In this document: piece after piece, positions 1-8,795 of the stretch
How the letters are laid out: every line of letters begins with the position of its first letter
Position numbering within the stretch: the stretch's first letter is position 1
Assembly (NCBI GenBank): GCA_900544345.1
Contig: UQUR01000004.1
Coordinates: 62,001-126,000 of the forward strand
Source: an uncultured Sutterella sp.
GTDB taxonomy: Bacteria; Pseudomonadota; Gammaproteobacteria; Burkholderiales; Burkholderiaceae_F
Length of the DNA: 64,000 bases
Reading direction: 5' to 3'
Notes under the pieces: model-generated
The model's input: only the letters and a program-made list of their open reading frames with translations
The model's database searches: none
Told to the model about the DNA's origin: nothing
Translations under genes and position numbers: made by a program

Positions 1-639
1 CGTGTTTCCAAGGATGAATTGTCGGCAGCGAAGAACGTGACTTCTTTGCCTTCTAGCGATCGTCGCGGTCCTCTCGCTTTGCCTGATTGGTTAAATAGCC
101 CGATTGTGATGCTCACCAAAATCGGTATGGTGGCCTGGTTATCCATGATGGTGGGCAGTTTCACTGGTATTAGCGGAGCCGTTTGGGCACTGATTTTCGG
201 TGTTGTTTTCTGTTCTCTTGGCTTTTTGGAAACAGATATCTTGCATCGTTGCAATTCTTTTAATATCTTGATGTTTGCTTTAACCATGTTTGTCTTCGAA
301 GGATTAAAAGACTGCACGCCCGAAATGCTTACTTCGATTATTCTGCCGATGGTGGGTTTGATTGTCGTGGGTGTCTTCGGAATGGCCGTTTTTGCATGGG
401 TGGCTGCAAAAGTGATGAAGCTCTCCTTCCCGTTGAGTTTCTGTAATTGCCTCACAGCTCTTTACGGTTTCCCGTTTAATGCCATTATCACAGAGTCTAC
501 CTGTAAGGCAATGGCTAAAACGCCTGAAGAACATGAGTTCTTGATGAGCAAGATGTTCCCCTCGATGATTATCGGCGGTTTTGTCACGGTGACGATCACT
601 TCTGTGATTTTGGCCGGCTTCTTTGTGAATTTGCTCTAA
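1..639 (+). CDS. C-terminal part of a polytopic membrane protein (partial)
   Basis: The reading frame is open from the first base of the window, so the gene starts upstream. An internal TTG at 19 should not be taken as the start. The visible 213 residues hold a short polar linker followed by five to six hydrophobic segments, which suggests the membrane half of a transporter. A conserved-looking cysteine- and glycine-rich stretch (SFCNCLTALYGFPFN) lies between two helices. I do not recognise the family with certainty. It lies 57 bp upstream of an M20 amidohydrolase in the same direction, separated only by a small hairpin, so the two may be co-transcribed. A role as permease for the amidohydrolase substrate is inference from position only. 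Confidence 0.75.
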   Translation, partial: RVSKDELSAAKNVTSLPSSDRRGPLALPDWLNSPIVMLTKIGMVAWLSMMVGSFTGISGAVWALIFGVVFCSLGFLETDILHRCNSFNILMFALTMFVFEGLKDCTPEMLTSIILPMVGLIVVGVFGMAVFAWVAAKVMKLSFPLSFCNCLTALYGFPFNAIITESTCKAMAKTPEEHEFLMSKMFPSMIIGGFVTVTITSVILAGFFVNLL

Positions 640-651
640 TTAAAATCAGAC

Positions 652-670
652 AGGGCGCCGAAAGGCGCCT
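652..670 (+). repeat. Intercistronic hairpin with GAAA tetraloop
   Basis: GGCGCC, loop GAAA, GGCGCC, between the membrane protein and the amidohydrolase. No U-tract follows, so it is more likely an mRNA stability or processing element than a terminator. Confidence 0.5.
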
Positions 671-696
671 TGAGGTTATCAGTAAAGGAATTTGAA

Positions 697-1863
697 ATGA
701 ATATTCAAGCACTTGGTCAGAAGTACCATGATTATTTGATTGAACAACGTCGTTGGTTTCATGCCTACCCGGAAGTAAGCGGTGAGGAATTCGGGACAGC
801 TAAACACATTCGTGAGGAATTGGATAAGCACGGAATTGCGTGGCGTGAATGTGGCATGAAAACAGGAACTTTGGCAACGATTAAGGGCGCTAAGCCTGGT
901 AAGACCATTTTACTTCGCGGTGATATTGATGCGTTGACAGTCAATGAAGAAACTGGGTATGAATTCGCAAGTAAGAATCCCGGTGTGATGCATGCTTGCG
1001 GACATGACTGCCATATTTCGATGCTTCTGACTGCCGCTTTAATGCTTAATGAAATAAAAGATGAGCTCGCAGGGACAGTTGTTTGTGCCTTCCAACCCGC
1101 TGAAGAAATCGGTAAGGGTGCCTGTGCTATGATTGAAGAAGGTGCTCTTGAAGGTGTGGATGCAGCTTTTGGTATGCATGTCTGGTCTGATATTCCTAGT
1201 GGGAAAATATCCGTACGTGAAGGCGCCACGATGGCTTCGGGCGATCGTTTTGAAGTCAATATTGAAGGCAAGGGTGGTCACGGTGCTACGCCGCACCTTT
1301 GTGCCGATGCCATTGTGATGAGTGCTGCCATCGTGCAAAATCTTCAGACGGTAGTAAGCCGCGAAATCTCTCCGGTTGAAACAGCGGTACTGACCGTCGG
1401 AACAATCGAAGGCGGTACACGCTGGAATGTTGTTTCGGGTTCGGCCAAACTCACAGGAACCACTCGCTGCTTCAGTAACGAAGTGCGTGCACAATTCCCC
1501 GTGGCGATGAAACGTGTTGTGGAAGAAACCGCCCGTGCAATGCGCGGAAAGGCGACCCTGACTTATGAAGAATTAGTGCCGCCGACGATTAATGATGCAC
1601 AGTTGGCTCGTGCTGTACGCTCGAGTGCGAAAAAAGTTTTGGGCGAAAATTACTTCTACGACTATCCGTTAACGATGGGTGGCGAAGATTTTGCATACTA
1701 TCAGCAAAAAGTACCTGGTGTAATGGCTTTGTTTGGAGTGGGTAATCCTGCCTGTGATGCCGTTCATGCTCAGCATTCCGGTTGCTATAAAGTTGATGAA
1801 GATGCATTAATTAACGGTGCTATGACACATGTTCAGGTGGCTTATGATTTTCTTAATCAATAA
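697..1863 (+). CDS. M20 family amidohydrolase (N-acyl amino acid / hippurate hydrolase type)
   Basis: A 388-residue cytoplasmic metallo-amidohydrolase of the M20D (AbgA/HipO/amhX) type. Members cleave acyl groups from N-acyl amino acids or similar amides. Visible metal-site motifs are HACGHDCH near residue 100, FQPAEE, FGMHVW and, near the C-terminus, GGEDFAYY and HAQHSG. The central dimerisation domain carries the expected GGHGATPH stretch. The ATG at 697 is chosen because AAGGA lies 7-11 bases upstream; a TTG at 670 in the same frame has no such site. The gene probably forms an operon with the membrane protein before it and is closed by a strong terminator. The exact substrate cannot be read from sequence. 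Confidence 0.9.
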   Translation: MNIQALGQKYHDYLIEQRRWFHAYPEVSGEEFGTAKHIREELDKHGIAWRECGMKTGTLATIKGAKPGKTILLRGDIDALTVNEETGYEFASKNPGVMHACGHDCHISMLLTAALMLNEIKDELAGTVVCAFQPAEEIGKGACAMIEEGALEGVDAAFGMHVWSDIPSGKISVREGATMASGDRFEVNIEGKGGHGATPHLCADAIVMSAAIVQNLQTVVSREISPVETAVLTVGTIEGGTRWNVVSGSAKLTGTTRCFSNEVRAQFPVAMKRVVEETARAMRGKATLTYEELVPPTINDAQLARAVRSSAKKVLGENYFYDYPLTMGGEDFAYYQQKVPGVMALFGVGNPACDAVHAQHSGCYKVDEDALINGAMTHVQVAYDFLNQ

Positions 1864-1892
1864 GAAAAAGTCTGAGTTTTATTCTTAGTGTC

Positions 1893-1928
1893 AAAGCCTC
1901 GACATTTGTCGGGGCTTTTGCGTTTTTT
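1893..1928 (+). terminator. Rho-independent terminator after the amidohydrolase
   Basis: Stem AAAGCCTCGA / TCGGGGCTTT with one G-U pair, loop CATTTG, followed by TTGCGTTTTTTT. Confidence 0.85.
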
Positions 1929-1943
1929 TGCAGTCCGTATAAT
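1915..1943 (+). promoter_or_regulatory. Probable promoter of proBA
   Basis: A perfect -10 hexamer TATAAT at 1938-1943 lies 29 bases before the proB start and after the upstream terminator. The -35 position (CTTTTG) is poor, so strength is uncertain. Confidence 0.45.
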
Positions 1944-1972
1944 CAAAACTTTCCTTCTAAAAAAGAAAAAAG

Positions 1973-3106
1973 ATGCTTATTGAACGTAAAGATTTAATAA
2001 AGGCCAAACGCATTGTTGTGAAAGTCGGCAGCAGTACCATTACACATGCAAACGGCAAATGCGACTTTGCCAGAATTGATAAATTGGCTAGAGAATTGGC
2101 TGATTGGCAAAATCAAGGCAAAGAGATGATTTTGGTCACTTCAGGAGCTGTTGCGGTTGGTGTTGATCGCTTGGGTTTGTCGGAAAAACCGAAAACCATT
2201 CCGGGTAAACAAGCTGCGGCAGCCGTTGGACAAGGCATCTTAATGCATACATACGAAAAGATTTTTGCTGAATACGGTCAGATTGTGGCCCAGGTTTTAC
2301 TTACGCGTATGGAGACTATTGATCGGCATCGTTATACCAATGCCCGCAATACCTTCATGGAGCTGATTAAGCGTCGAGTAATTCCTATTGTCAATGAAAA
2401 TGACGTTGTTGCTTTAGATGAATTGAAAATTGGTGACAACGACAATATGAGTGCATTGGTGGCTAGTATTATTGACGCTGACCTGGTGATTATTTTGTCG
2501 GATGTTGATGGTCTTTATACCGCCAATCCTCAAACGCACCCCGAGGCTAAATTGGTCTCCAGAGTAGAGGAAATTACCCCTGAAATTGAAGCTAGTGCTG
2601 GCGGAGCGGGTAGCAATGTCGGTACGGGCGGTATGTTTACCAAGATTCAGGCGGCGAAAAACGCAACAACTTCTGGCATCAACTTGGTCATTGCCTCCGG
2701 CTCTCAAAAAGATGCTGTCAGCAGGATTCTGGAAGGAGAAGAAGTCGGTACGCTTTTTGTCTCTAGAGAAAACCGCTTGCAGTTTAGAAAACGTTGGCTG
2801 GCATTCGGCGCTCGTATTATGGGTAGCATCACAGTGGATGCAGGCTGTGAAAAAGCTATCAAGAAAGCTGGTGCCTGTAGCATATTGCCAGTGGGGATCT
2901 GCAATGTTGAGGGAACCTTTGAAGCCGGCAACACAGTGAGTGTGCGTACTTCTGAAGGTCGAGAAATTGCTAGGGGTTTGTGTCACTACTCTTCTGAGGA
3001 ATTAAAGAAAATTATTGGTTGTCAATCGGCCGATATTGAATCTCTTGTCGGACACAAGGCATTTGATGAAGTCATTCATCGCGATGATTTGGTGATCTTA
3101 AATTAA
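1973..3106 (+). CDS. proB: Glutamate 5-kinase with PUA domain
   Basis: First enzyme of proline synthesis: ATP-dependent phosphorylation of glutamate to gamma-glutamyl phosphate. It has 377 residues, the usual length for the two-domain form. The amino acid kinase domain (residues about 10-255) begins RIVVKVGSSTI and contains NENDVV, GDNDNMSALVA and VGTGGMFTKI. A C-terminal PUA domain (about 285-365) follows. The ATG at 1973 gives the canonical N-terminus. The stop is 10 bases before proA, so the two form an operon. Feedback inhibition by proline is known for the family. The third enzyme of the pathway, proC, is encoded far away at about 37 kb. Confidence 0.97.
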   Translation: MLIERKDLIKAKRIVVKVGSSTITHANGKCDFARIDKLARELADWQNQGKEMILVTSGAVAVGVDRLGLSEKPKTIPGKQAAAAVGQGILMHTYEKIFAEYGQIVAQVLLTRMETIDRHRYTNARNTFMELIKRRVIPIVNENDVVALDELKIGDNDNMSALVASIIDADLVIILSDVDGLYTANPQTHPEAKLVSRVEEITPEIEASAGGAGSNVGTGGMFTKIQAAKNATTSGINLVIASGSQKDAVSRILEGEEVGTLFVSRENRLQFRKRWLAFGARIMGSITVDAGCEKAIKKAGACSILPVGICNVEGTFEAGNTVSVRTSEGREIARGLCHYSSEELKKIIGCQSADIESLVGHKAFDEVIHRDDLVILN

Positions 3107-3116
3107 GGGAAGCAAG

Positions 3117-4376
3117 ATGACAGTAATGTTTGAACTTGTTCAAGAGAAAGCAAAAGCTGCCCATGATGCTGCTACTCGTATGGCAGTGATGCGAACAGGA
3201 GAAAAAAATAAAGCGCTTCTCGCAATGGCAAACGCTTTAATTGAAAAATCAGAGGAGATTCTTGAGGCGAATGCTCTCGATATGGCTAACGCTCAAGCCA
3301 ATGCTATGAGAAGCTCTATGCAGGATCGCTTGCGTCTGACTCAAGGGCGGATCGAAGCCATGGCAGAAGGTTTGCGTCAGGTTGCGCAGCTGAAAGATCC
3401 TATCGGAGAGGTTATCGGTGGGACAACGTTACCCAATGGCCTAATGATGACGAAGGTGAGAGTGCCTATTGGAGTGGTCGGCATCATTTATGAAGCGCGG
3501 CCCAACGTTACCTCAGACGCGATTGGCTTATGTCTCAAGTCGGGCAATACCGTTGTGCTTAAAGGGGGGAGCGAAGCTTTGCACTCCAATCGTTCAATTG
3601 CTCGGATTTTGTCTGAAGCCGCACAAAAGCACGGTGTCCCAGAAGGGGCTATTCAATTTATTGATGTCACTGATCGTCAGGCTGTAACGGATTTGATTCG
3701 GATGAAAGGATTAGTGGATGTTGTGATTCCTCGTGGCAGTGCACGTTTGATCCAGGCTGTGGTTGAAAATGCAACTGTGCCCGTCATTGAAACGGGAGCT
3801 GGAGTTTGTCATACCTTTGTTGATGAGAGTGCCGACTGCGATATGGCGCGTCGTATTGCCTTTAATGCTAAAGTGCAACGTCCTTCGGTCTGCAATGCAA
3901 TGGAAACCCTTTTAGTGCACGAAAAAGCAGCTCCGACTTTCCTTCCTGCGATGTTAAAGGATTATTTTGAAGCGGGAGTGCAGATTTTCGGTTGTGAGAA
4001 GGCTCAAACTTTTGATAAAAGAGTGCAGCCCGCGACTGAGGAAGATTGGGCAACAGAGTACGGTGATCTGCGTTTATCTTTGAAAATTGTTCATGACTTG
4101 GATGAAGCACTTTCTCACATTGCCTGTTATGGAACCCGTCATTCCGAGTGCATTGTGACTCAAGATATGAATAACGCTCGTCGCTTTCAGGCCGAAGTGG
4201 ATGCGGCAGTTGTCTATGTTAATGCATCTACTCGTTTCACCGACGGTTTTGAATTTGGTTTCGGCGCTGAAATCGGGATCAGTACACAAAAGCTGCATGC
4301 CAGAGGTCCAATGGCTCTTCCGGAACTGACCTCCTATAAGTATCTGATTAACGGTAGCGGGCAAATTAGAGGTTAA
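3117..4376 (+). CDS. proA: Glutamate-5-semialdehyde dehydrogenase (gamma-glutamyl phosphate reductase)
   Basis: Second step of proline synthesis: NADPH-dependent reduction of gamma-glutamyl phosphate to glutamate semialdehyde, which cyclises to pyrroline-5-carboxylate. The protein is 419 residues, normal for ProA. It has the aldehyde dehydrogenase fold, with the nucleophilic cysteine at residue 259 in QRPSVCNAMETL. The motifs VRVPIGVVGIIYEARPN and FGFGAEIGIST are typical of ProA. It follows proB by 10 bases with an AAGGGAAG ribosome site, so the unstable phosphate can be passed between enzymes made from one message. A terminator follows 25 bases after the stop. Confidence 0.97.
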   Translation: MTVMFELVQEKAKAAHDAATRMAVMRTGEKNKALLAMANALIEKSEEILEANALDMANAQANAMRSSMQDRLRLTQGRIEAMAEGLRQVAQLKDPIGEVIGGTTLPNGLMMTKVRVPIGVVGIIYEARPNVTSDAIGLCLKSGNTVVLKGGSEALHSNRSIARILSEAAQKHGVPEGAIQFIDVTDRQAVTDLIRMKGLVDVVIPRGSARLIQAVVENATVPVIETGAGVCHTFVDESADCDMARRIAFNAKVQRPSVCNAMETLLVHEKAAPTFLPAMLKDYFEAGVQIFGCEKAQTFDKRVQPATEEDWATEYGDLRLSLKIVHDLDEALSHIACYGTRHSECIVTQDMNNARRFQAEVDAAVVYVNASTRFTDGFEFGFGAEIGISTQKLHARGPMALPELTSYKYLINGSGQIRG

Positions 4377-4400
4377 AACTACAACTCTTTAATTAGTGAA

Positions 4401-4430
4401 GGGCGGCTCAATGGCCGCCCCTTTTTTCTC
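4401..4430 (+). terminator. Rho-independent terminator after proA
   Basis: GGGCGGC, loop TCAATG, GCCGCCC, then CTTTTTTCTC. It lies between the convergent proA and DUF362 genes, with the U-tract only on the plus side. Confidence 0.85.
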
Positions 4431-4441
4431 ATATGAATTGG

Positions 4442-5473
4442 TTAAAGATCAATGTCAACGAGTTCATAATTGTCTTTACCCATCCCCAATTCATGCATAT
4501 AGGACAATTGTCGCAAACCGTGTCGAGTTTCTATGCGCTCAACTAAGTCATGATTTTTATCTTTTCCGAGTGAGTACACAAGATCAACACAAGCTTGGTC
4601 AATAGCCAAAATGTCAGTGGAAGCAACCATACCGATATCCGGAATTGTGGGTTCGGCTGCGCTCAGTCCAGCACAGTCGCAATCAACAGACATACGACGC
4701 ATGACGTTGATAAAAACAATGTGTTTGCCGAAATGATCACAAACAGCTTTGGCTGATTCGGCCATTGTCTCCATCAAGTGTTCCTTGGCCGGCCATTGAT
4801 CCCACGGAGCATTAACGTCTTTTACTGCATGCACTTGCGCCTTGCCGATCTTGCCGTCAGCGCATCCGATGGCAATATTTTTCATTGAGCCACCGAAGCC
4901 GCCCATAGCATGGCCTTTAAAGTGAGTCAGAACAACCATGGAATCGTAGTTGACAATATTTTTACCCATGGAAACTTCTTTAAAGTGCTTGCCCCCTTTG
5001 ACTGGGAGCATAACTGTACCGTCTTCGTCCATGATATCGACTGGGCAGAAAGTCCAGCCGTTTACCTCTAATGTCTTGCGGTGTTTTTCTGTTGTATCCC
5101 GGTCACCGATATAAAGCGTGTTAGTTTCGACAATGGTGCTGTTAGGAATGGTTTGCTGGAAATCTTTAACCATGTCGCGAGGTAAGATATTCGGCCCATT
5201 GCGTTCGCCCGTGTGCAGTTTAATGGCTACTTTGCCTTTAATCTCTTCGTTGATCAATGTATAAAGTTTTTTCAAGTGATCGGCATCAATGTGACGAGTA
5301 AAGAATACTTTTGCCCTTTCTCCCTTGAAGTCAGAGGTCACCTTTTTGCAGCCGACAACCGGAGCTTGAACTTGAGCGGAAGCGACGTTACTTAACGCGC
5401 CCAAAACGGCGCTGGTCATAACGCCTCCCATTGTTTTTAAAAAAGCGTTTCGAGAGCATTTATATTCAGGCAT
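4442..5473 (-). CDS. DUF362 domain protein, probably exported
   Basis: A 343-residue DUF362 (COG2768-like) protein of unknown function. The diagnostic core is present around residues 190-225: LTHFKGHAMGGFGGSMKN followed by IAIGCADGK. The ATG at 5473 is preceded by AGGAGG eight bases upstream, so it is preferred over an upstream in-frame start. The N-terminus reads KCSRNAFLKTMGG followed by a hydrophobic stretch ending SNVASAQ. This looks like a Tat signal whose second arginine is asparagine, or a Sec signal. Many DUF362 proteins end with a bacterial 4Fe-4S ferredoxin domain. Here the C-terminus has only scattered cysteines (CDCAG) and no CxxCxxCxxxC pair. Confidence 0.8.
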   Translation of the reverse strand: MPEYKCSRNAFLKTMGGVMTSAVLGALSNVASAQVQAPVVGCKKVTSDFKGERAKVFFTRHIDADHLKKLYTLINEEIKGKVAIKLHTGERNGPNILPRDMVKDFQQTIPNSTIVETNTLYIGDRDTTEKHRKTLEVNGWTFCPVDIMDEDGTVMLPVKGGKHFKEVSMGKNIVNYDSMVVLTHFKGHAMGGFGGSMKNIAIGCADGKIGKAQVHAVKDVNAPWDQWPAKEHLMETMAESAKAVCDHFGKHIVFINVMRRMSVDCDCAGLSAAEPTIPDIGMVASTDILAIDQACVDLVYSLGKDKNHDLVERIETRHGLRQLSYMHELGMGKDNYELVDIDL

Positions 5474-5712
5474 GCGAAATCCTCCTAAGGTGAGCCCTTT
5501 TAGCAAAATTTTATCAATTGATCTAAAAGAGTCCTTGCCTAAACTGATACGTAAATTTGCCTGCTTTGTGATTTTTTTTAACGATCAATGCAAACACCTA
5601 AAAGATTTTCCTTATTTTTGAAAAAAGTAATAGTGTTTCTACTCTGTCTGACTTAGAAGAATTTTCTTAAGGAGCCATACAATTAAGAGAAAACTTCACA
5701 AAGAGAGAAAAA

Positions 5713-7038
5713 ATGGATAAAAAAGTTGCTTCAAGATATATCCCCATTGGGTTAATGTTATTCGCGCTCTTTTTTGGGGCTGGTAATTTAATTTTCCCAG
5801 CTTCGATGGGGCAGAACTCGGGTGTTAATGTTTGGTACGCGTTAATTGGCTTTTGTATTACCGGTGTTGGGATGCCTCTTTTGAGCGTTATGGCTATGGG
5901 ATATTCGGGCTGTAGTGATCTTCAAGAGGCAGCAGGACGAGCTCACCCTTGGTACGGTCTATTTTTTACGATTGTTGCTTACTTAGCCATCGGTCCTTGC
6001 TTTGCTATTCCTCGTACTGGAACAGTCGCCTTTGAAATTGCAGTGAGCCCCTTTTTAAGTAAGGATAGTCTTGAAGTTGGCTTGCCTATTTTTCTTGGTG
6101 TGTTTTTCTTAGTTTCTTTTTGGTTGTCCGCTTCGCCTCAAAAATTAGTGGATCGTATCGGAAAGTTGTTAACGCCTGCGCTCGTTCTGACGATTGTGTT
6201 GCTGATCGTACAGTCTTTTGTTTCTCCGTTAGGAGAGGCCCAGGCCCCGACTAAAGCCTATGCAACGCCCGTGATTGCTGCGGTTCAAGGAGTCTTAGAC
6301 GGCTATAACACATTGGATGCCATTGCCGCATTTGTTTTTGCAACACTAGTCATTAACGTAGTTAAAGAAGACTGCGGATTAACCGATCGTGCAGAAATTA
6401 CCAAGCAGGTCTACAAGTCCGGTATTGTTGCAGTAGCGCTTTTAGCTTTCATCTATATTTTTATTGCCAAAATCGGCGCTGAGAGTGTGCCTGCCATCGG
6501 TATGCAAGCAACAGGGGCTCCGGTACTGGCTGAGTCAGCCAAAATCTTATTCGGTAACGCTGGTGCCATCATTTTGGCAGTGATTGTGCTTTTGGCCTGT
6601 CTTTCTACGGCAATTGGTTTGATCACGTGCTGCGCGGCTTATTTCCTGAAATTAACAGGTCGTTTTACCTATCTTTACTGGGTTACGGTATTTTCTATTG
6701 TTTCCTTTTTGGTGGGCATGTTTGGTCTAGAAACCATCATCACTTCTACAGTTCCTGTGTTGATGTTTATTTATCCTCTGGCTGTTGTGCTGATCGTTTT
6801 ACTTTTTACCGATAAATTATTTAAAGGTCGTCAGTGTGTCTATGCTTTCACTATTGGTTTTACTTTCGTGATGGCTTTGATTAACGGTATGGAAACCGCC
6901 AATATTAAATTTGATGCTCTGGAAAATGTTCTGACGACATATTTACCGATGCATACTTTGGGTTTAAGTTGGATTTGGTTCGCGGCTGTGGGTTATGTCA
7001 TCGGTCTAGTATGGATGAAGGTTGTTCCTGAAAAATAG
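5713..7038 (+). CDS. brnQ: Branched-chain amino acid:cation symporter (BrnQ/LIVCS family)
   Basis: A 441-residue inner-membrane carrier with about 12 hydrophobic segments. LIVCS carriers take up leucine, isoleucine and valine with sodium ions or protons. The N-terminus IPIGLMLFALFFGAGNLIFP is the family hallmark. Length is typical. The ATG at 5713 follows AAAGAGAG. The gene stands alone: about 240 bases of AT-rich DNA separate it from the divergent DUF362 gene, and a strong hairpin terminator lies at its end. It is one of several amino acid or peptide uptake genes in the window, in line with an amino-acid-based diet (inference). Confidence 0.93.
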   Translation: MDKKVASRYIPIGLMLFALFFGAGNLIFPASMGQNSGVNVWYALIGFCITGVGMPLLSVMAMGYSGCSDLQEAAGRAHPWYGLFFTIVAYLAIGPCFAIPRTGTVAFEIAVSPFLSKDSLEVGLPIFLGVFFLVSFWLSASPQKLVDRIGKLLTPALVLTIVLLIVQSFVSPLGEAQAPTKAYATPVIAAVQGVLDGYNTLDAIAAFVFATLVINVVKEDCGLTDRAEITKQVYKSGIVAVALLAFIYIFIAKIGAESVPAIGMQATGAPVLAESAKILFGNAGAIILAVIVLLACLSTAIGLITCCAAYFLKLTGRFTYLYWVTVFSIVSFLVGMFGLETIITSTVPVLMFIYPLAVVLIVLLFTDKLFKGRQCVYAFTIGFTFVMALINGMETANIKFDALENVLTTYLPMHTLGLSWIWFAAVGYVIGLVWMKVVPEK

Positions 7039-7052
7039 AAGTTATTTGGTCT

Positions 7053-7091
7053 AAAAAAGCCTTCGATGAATTGCTTTTATCGAAGGCTTTA
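7053..7091. terminator. Bidirectional terminator between brnQ and the radical SAM gene
   Basis: Perfect 12-bp arms AAAGCCTTCGAT (7056-7067) and ATCGAAGGCTTT (7079-7090). The minus-strand transcript gains a run of Us (complement of 7053-7058). The stop codon of the minus-strand gene sits inside the second arm. Confidence 0.85.
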
Positions 7092-7994
7092 TTCATCTGA
7101 CAGTACGTGTTCGCCATCGAAGTGCGGAATAAATTTAGCGCTGTCAGTGCGACCTACTTGCATAAATCCTTTAGTAATACCGATGGCTCTGGCGTGGCGG
7201 ATAACTTTTTGATATTCCAAAGTTGTCAGAGGCCGATTAATTTCCGGATGCCGGCAGGCTTTATAAAGCGGCATGTACTGATTCATAACAGAAACATAAA
7301 CATCGTCCCTGAATGTCTCGTGGATCCAGTCAAGACAGCGGCAGCTATCTTGCCACTGCCACGGCAATACTAAGTGGCGAATAATGAGTCCTCGTTTGAG
7401 CTGACCGCTTTGATCAAGTTCTGCCGGACCAGTCATCTCAAACATTGTACGAATAGCTTCAGAGGCATAATCGAAATACTTCGAAACGCCTGAATATTTT
7501 TCACCGAGTCGATTATCGAAATATTTGAGATCTGGCAGGAAAATATCGATTAATCCTGAGAGTTCCCTCAGTGTTTCAGGTAGTTCATATGCGTTTGAGT
7601 TATAGACAATGGGAAGCTTAAGGCCCCGGTCTTTAGCTGAAATCAGTGCTTGTCGGATTTGGCGGGTATAGTGTCCCGGAGTAACAAGCTCAATACAGGA
7701 AGCTCCTCGCTCGGCCTCTTCAAGAAAGATATCTGCTAAGCGCTGAGTTGAAATCCTAATCCCTTTACCTAGGGCACTGATTTCGTAATTTTGACAAAAG
7801 CAACACCGTAGATTGCAGTGGGAAAAAAAGATTGTTCCGGCTCCTTTCTTAGATTCCAGAATAGGCTCTTCCCAAGCGTGCAAACTCACAAGGGCGACTT
7901 CAAGATCGTCGCTGGCGTGACAAATACTGCGCTTTAAACCTTGAGGCGTTGAACGATCTGCGCCGCATTGACGAGGACAGAGGTTACAGATCAT
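7089..7994 (-). CDS. Radical SAM protein, PflX-like (putative pyruvate formate-lyase activase homologue)
   Basis: A 301-residue radical SAM enzyme of the COG1313/PflX group. The SAM-binding iron-sulfur motif is CNLRCCFC (Cys60, Cys64, Cys67). Four further cysteines (3, 6, 10, 25) in the N-terminal MICNLCPRQCGADR region may bind a second cluster. PflX-like proteins are often annotated as glycyl-radical-enzyme activases, but their target is not established, and no glycyl radical enzyme gene is seen in this window. The ATG at 7994 is the first in frame; no good ribosome site precedes it. The gene is monocistronic as far as can be seen. Confidence 0.85.
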   Translation of the reverse strand: MICNLCPRQCGADRSTPQGLKRSICHASDDLEVALVSLHAWEEPILESKKGAGTIFFSHCNLRCCFCQNYEISALGKGIRISTQRLADIFLEEAERGASCIELVTPGHYTRQIRQALISAKDRGLKLPIVYNSNAYELPETLRELSGLIDIFLPDLKYFDNRLGEKYSGVSKYFDYASEAIRTMFEMTGPAELDQSGQLKRGLIIRHLVLPWQWQDSCRCLDWIHETFRDDVYVSVMNQYMPLYKACRHPEINRPLTTLEYQKVIRHARAIGITKGFMQVGRTDSAKFIPHFDGEHVLSDE

Positions 7995-8384
7995 TTTATG
8001 GTTAAATTAAAAACAATAAGAGAAGAACTATACGACAGGTCCGTTTAGATCGCTAACTTTTTGCCTAACTTATCGAGTAAAAGATGAAATTTTCCATTAA
8101 AAAAAGATAAGAAAATTTCTTAATTAAGAAAGAACTCAAACGGTGAGAACTTGCTAAATACCTTCTTATAGGTCAGTCATGGCTACAACAGTATAAAAAG
8201 CATCATCTACGATACCTTGTACTTATAACTCTGTGAAAGTTTCTTGTAACCTCTGGCATGGTTGAGTGTCCATCATAATTTGAGATTCAAATTAATGTCC
8301 ATCATCTTGTCTATCAATAAATATCGGAAGAAAATTGACTTCTTTAGAAAATGCTAGAGCGGTGACTGAATTACAAAGGATAAA
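7995..8384. other. Gene-free AT-rich region between the radical SAM gene and tmRNA
   Basis: No convincing coding frame. It holds a perfect 16-bp palindrome TTTCTTAATTAAGAAA (8116-8131). It also holds two copies of TGTCCATCAT about 26 bases apart (near 8267 and 8293), flanking an inverted repeat AATTTGA/TCAAATT. On the minus strand a short open stretch with several stops could be a decayed gene, but it is not recognisable. Confidence 0.4.
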
Positions 8385-8420
8385 TAAAAAATCTCAGATG
8401 TCACAAAACACTCTGAGATT
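8385..8420 (-). terminator. Terminator of the tmRNA gene
   Basis: Read on the minus strand: AATCTCAGA, 13-base loop, TCTGAGATT then TTTTATT, directly after the tmRNA 3' end. Confidence 0.8.
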
Positions 8421-8426
8421 GATTAA

Positions 8427-8795
8427 TGGTGGAGGCGGCGGGAATTGAACCCGCGTCCAGAAATCGTCCATAGCTGGATCTACATGCTTAGCTAAAACAC
8501 TTAAAAAATCTCATTTCGCTTTACGCCCTTTAGCCGGCTCTGACGAAACCAGACACTCTGAAGTTTCGGCGTCCGCGCAGTGTCCTCGCGAAAGCCTAGC
8601 CTGTATGATATGAAACCACTGTCGGCGAACCGACCCGGCCTAGAGGCAAACCGGTGTGGTCCTCGCCTTAATTAGGCGGCGAGAGCGAAACGCTTATTGT
8701 TGGCGTTTATTTATTTTCCAGCGGATTTACAAGGTGACTGGACCTTGACATGCACCAAGCCACTTCGTGACCCCTGTCGAAACCAGGTCGCCCCC
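8427..8795 (-). ncRNA. ssrA: tmRNA (transfer-messenger RNA)
   Basis: Trans-translation RNA that rescues stalled ribosomes and tags the unfinished protein for degradation. The 5' end (minus strand) GGGGGCGACCTGGTTTCGAC and the 3' end GCGGGTTCAATTCCCGC followed by CGCCTCCACCA form the tRNA-like acceptor and T arm, with an encoded CCA. The acceptor stem pairs GGGGGCG with CGCCTCC with one G-U. The tag frame runs from the resume codon at 8704 to the stop at 8672 and encodes ANNKRFALAA. This keeps the hydrophobic ALAA degron; the middle differs from the common ANDERFALAA/ANDENYALAA types. A CATAAT -10-like element lies just upstream on the minus strand. Total length is about 369 nt. Confidence 0.95.
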
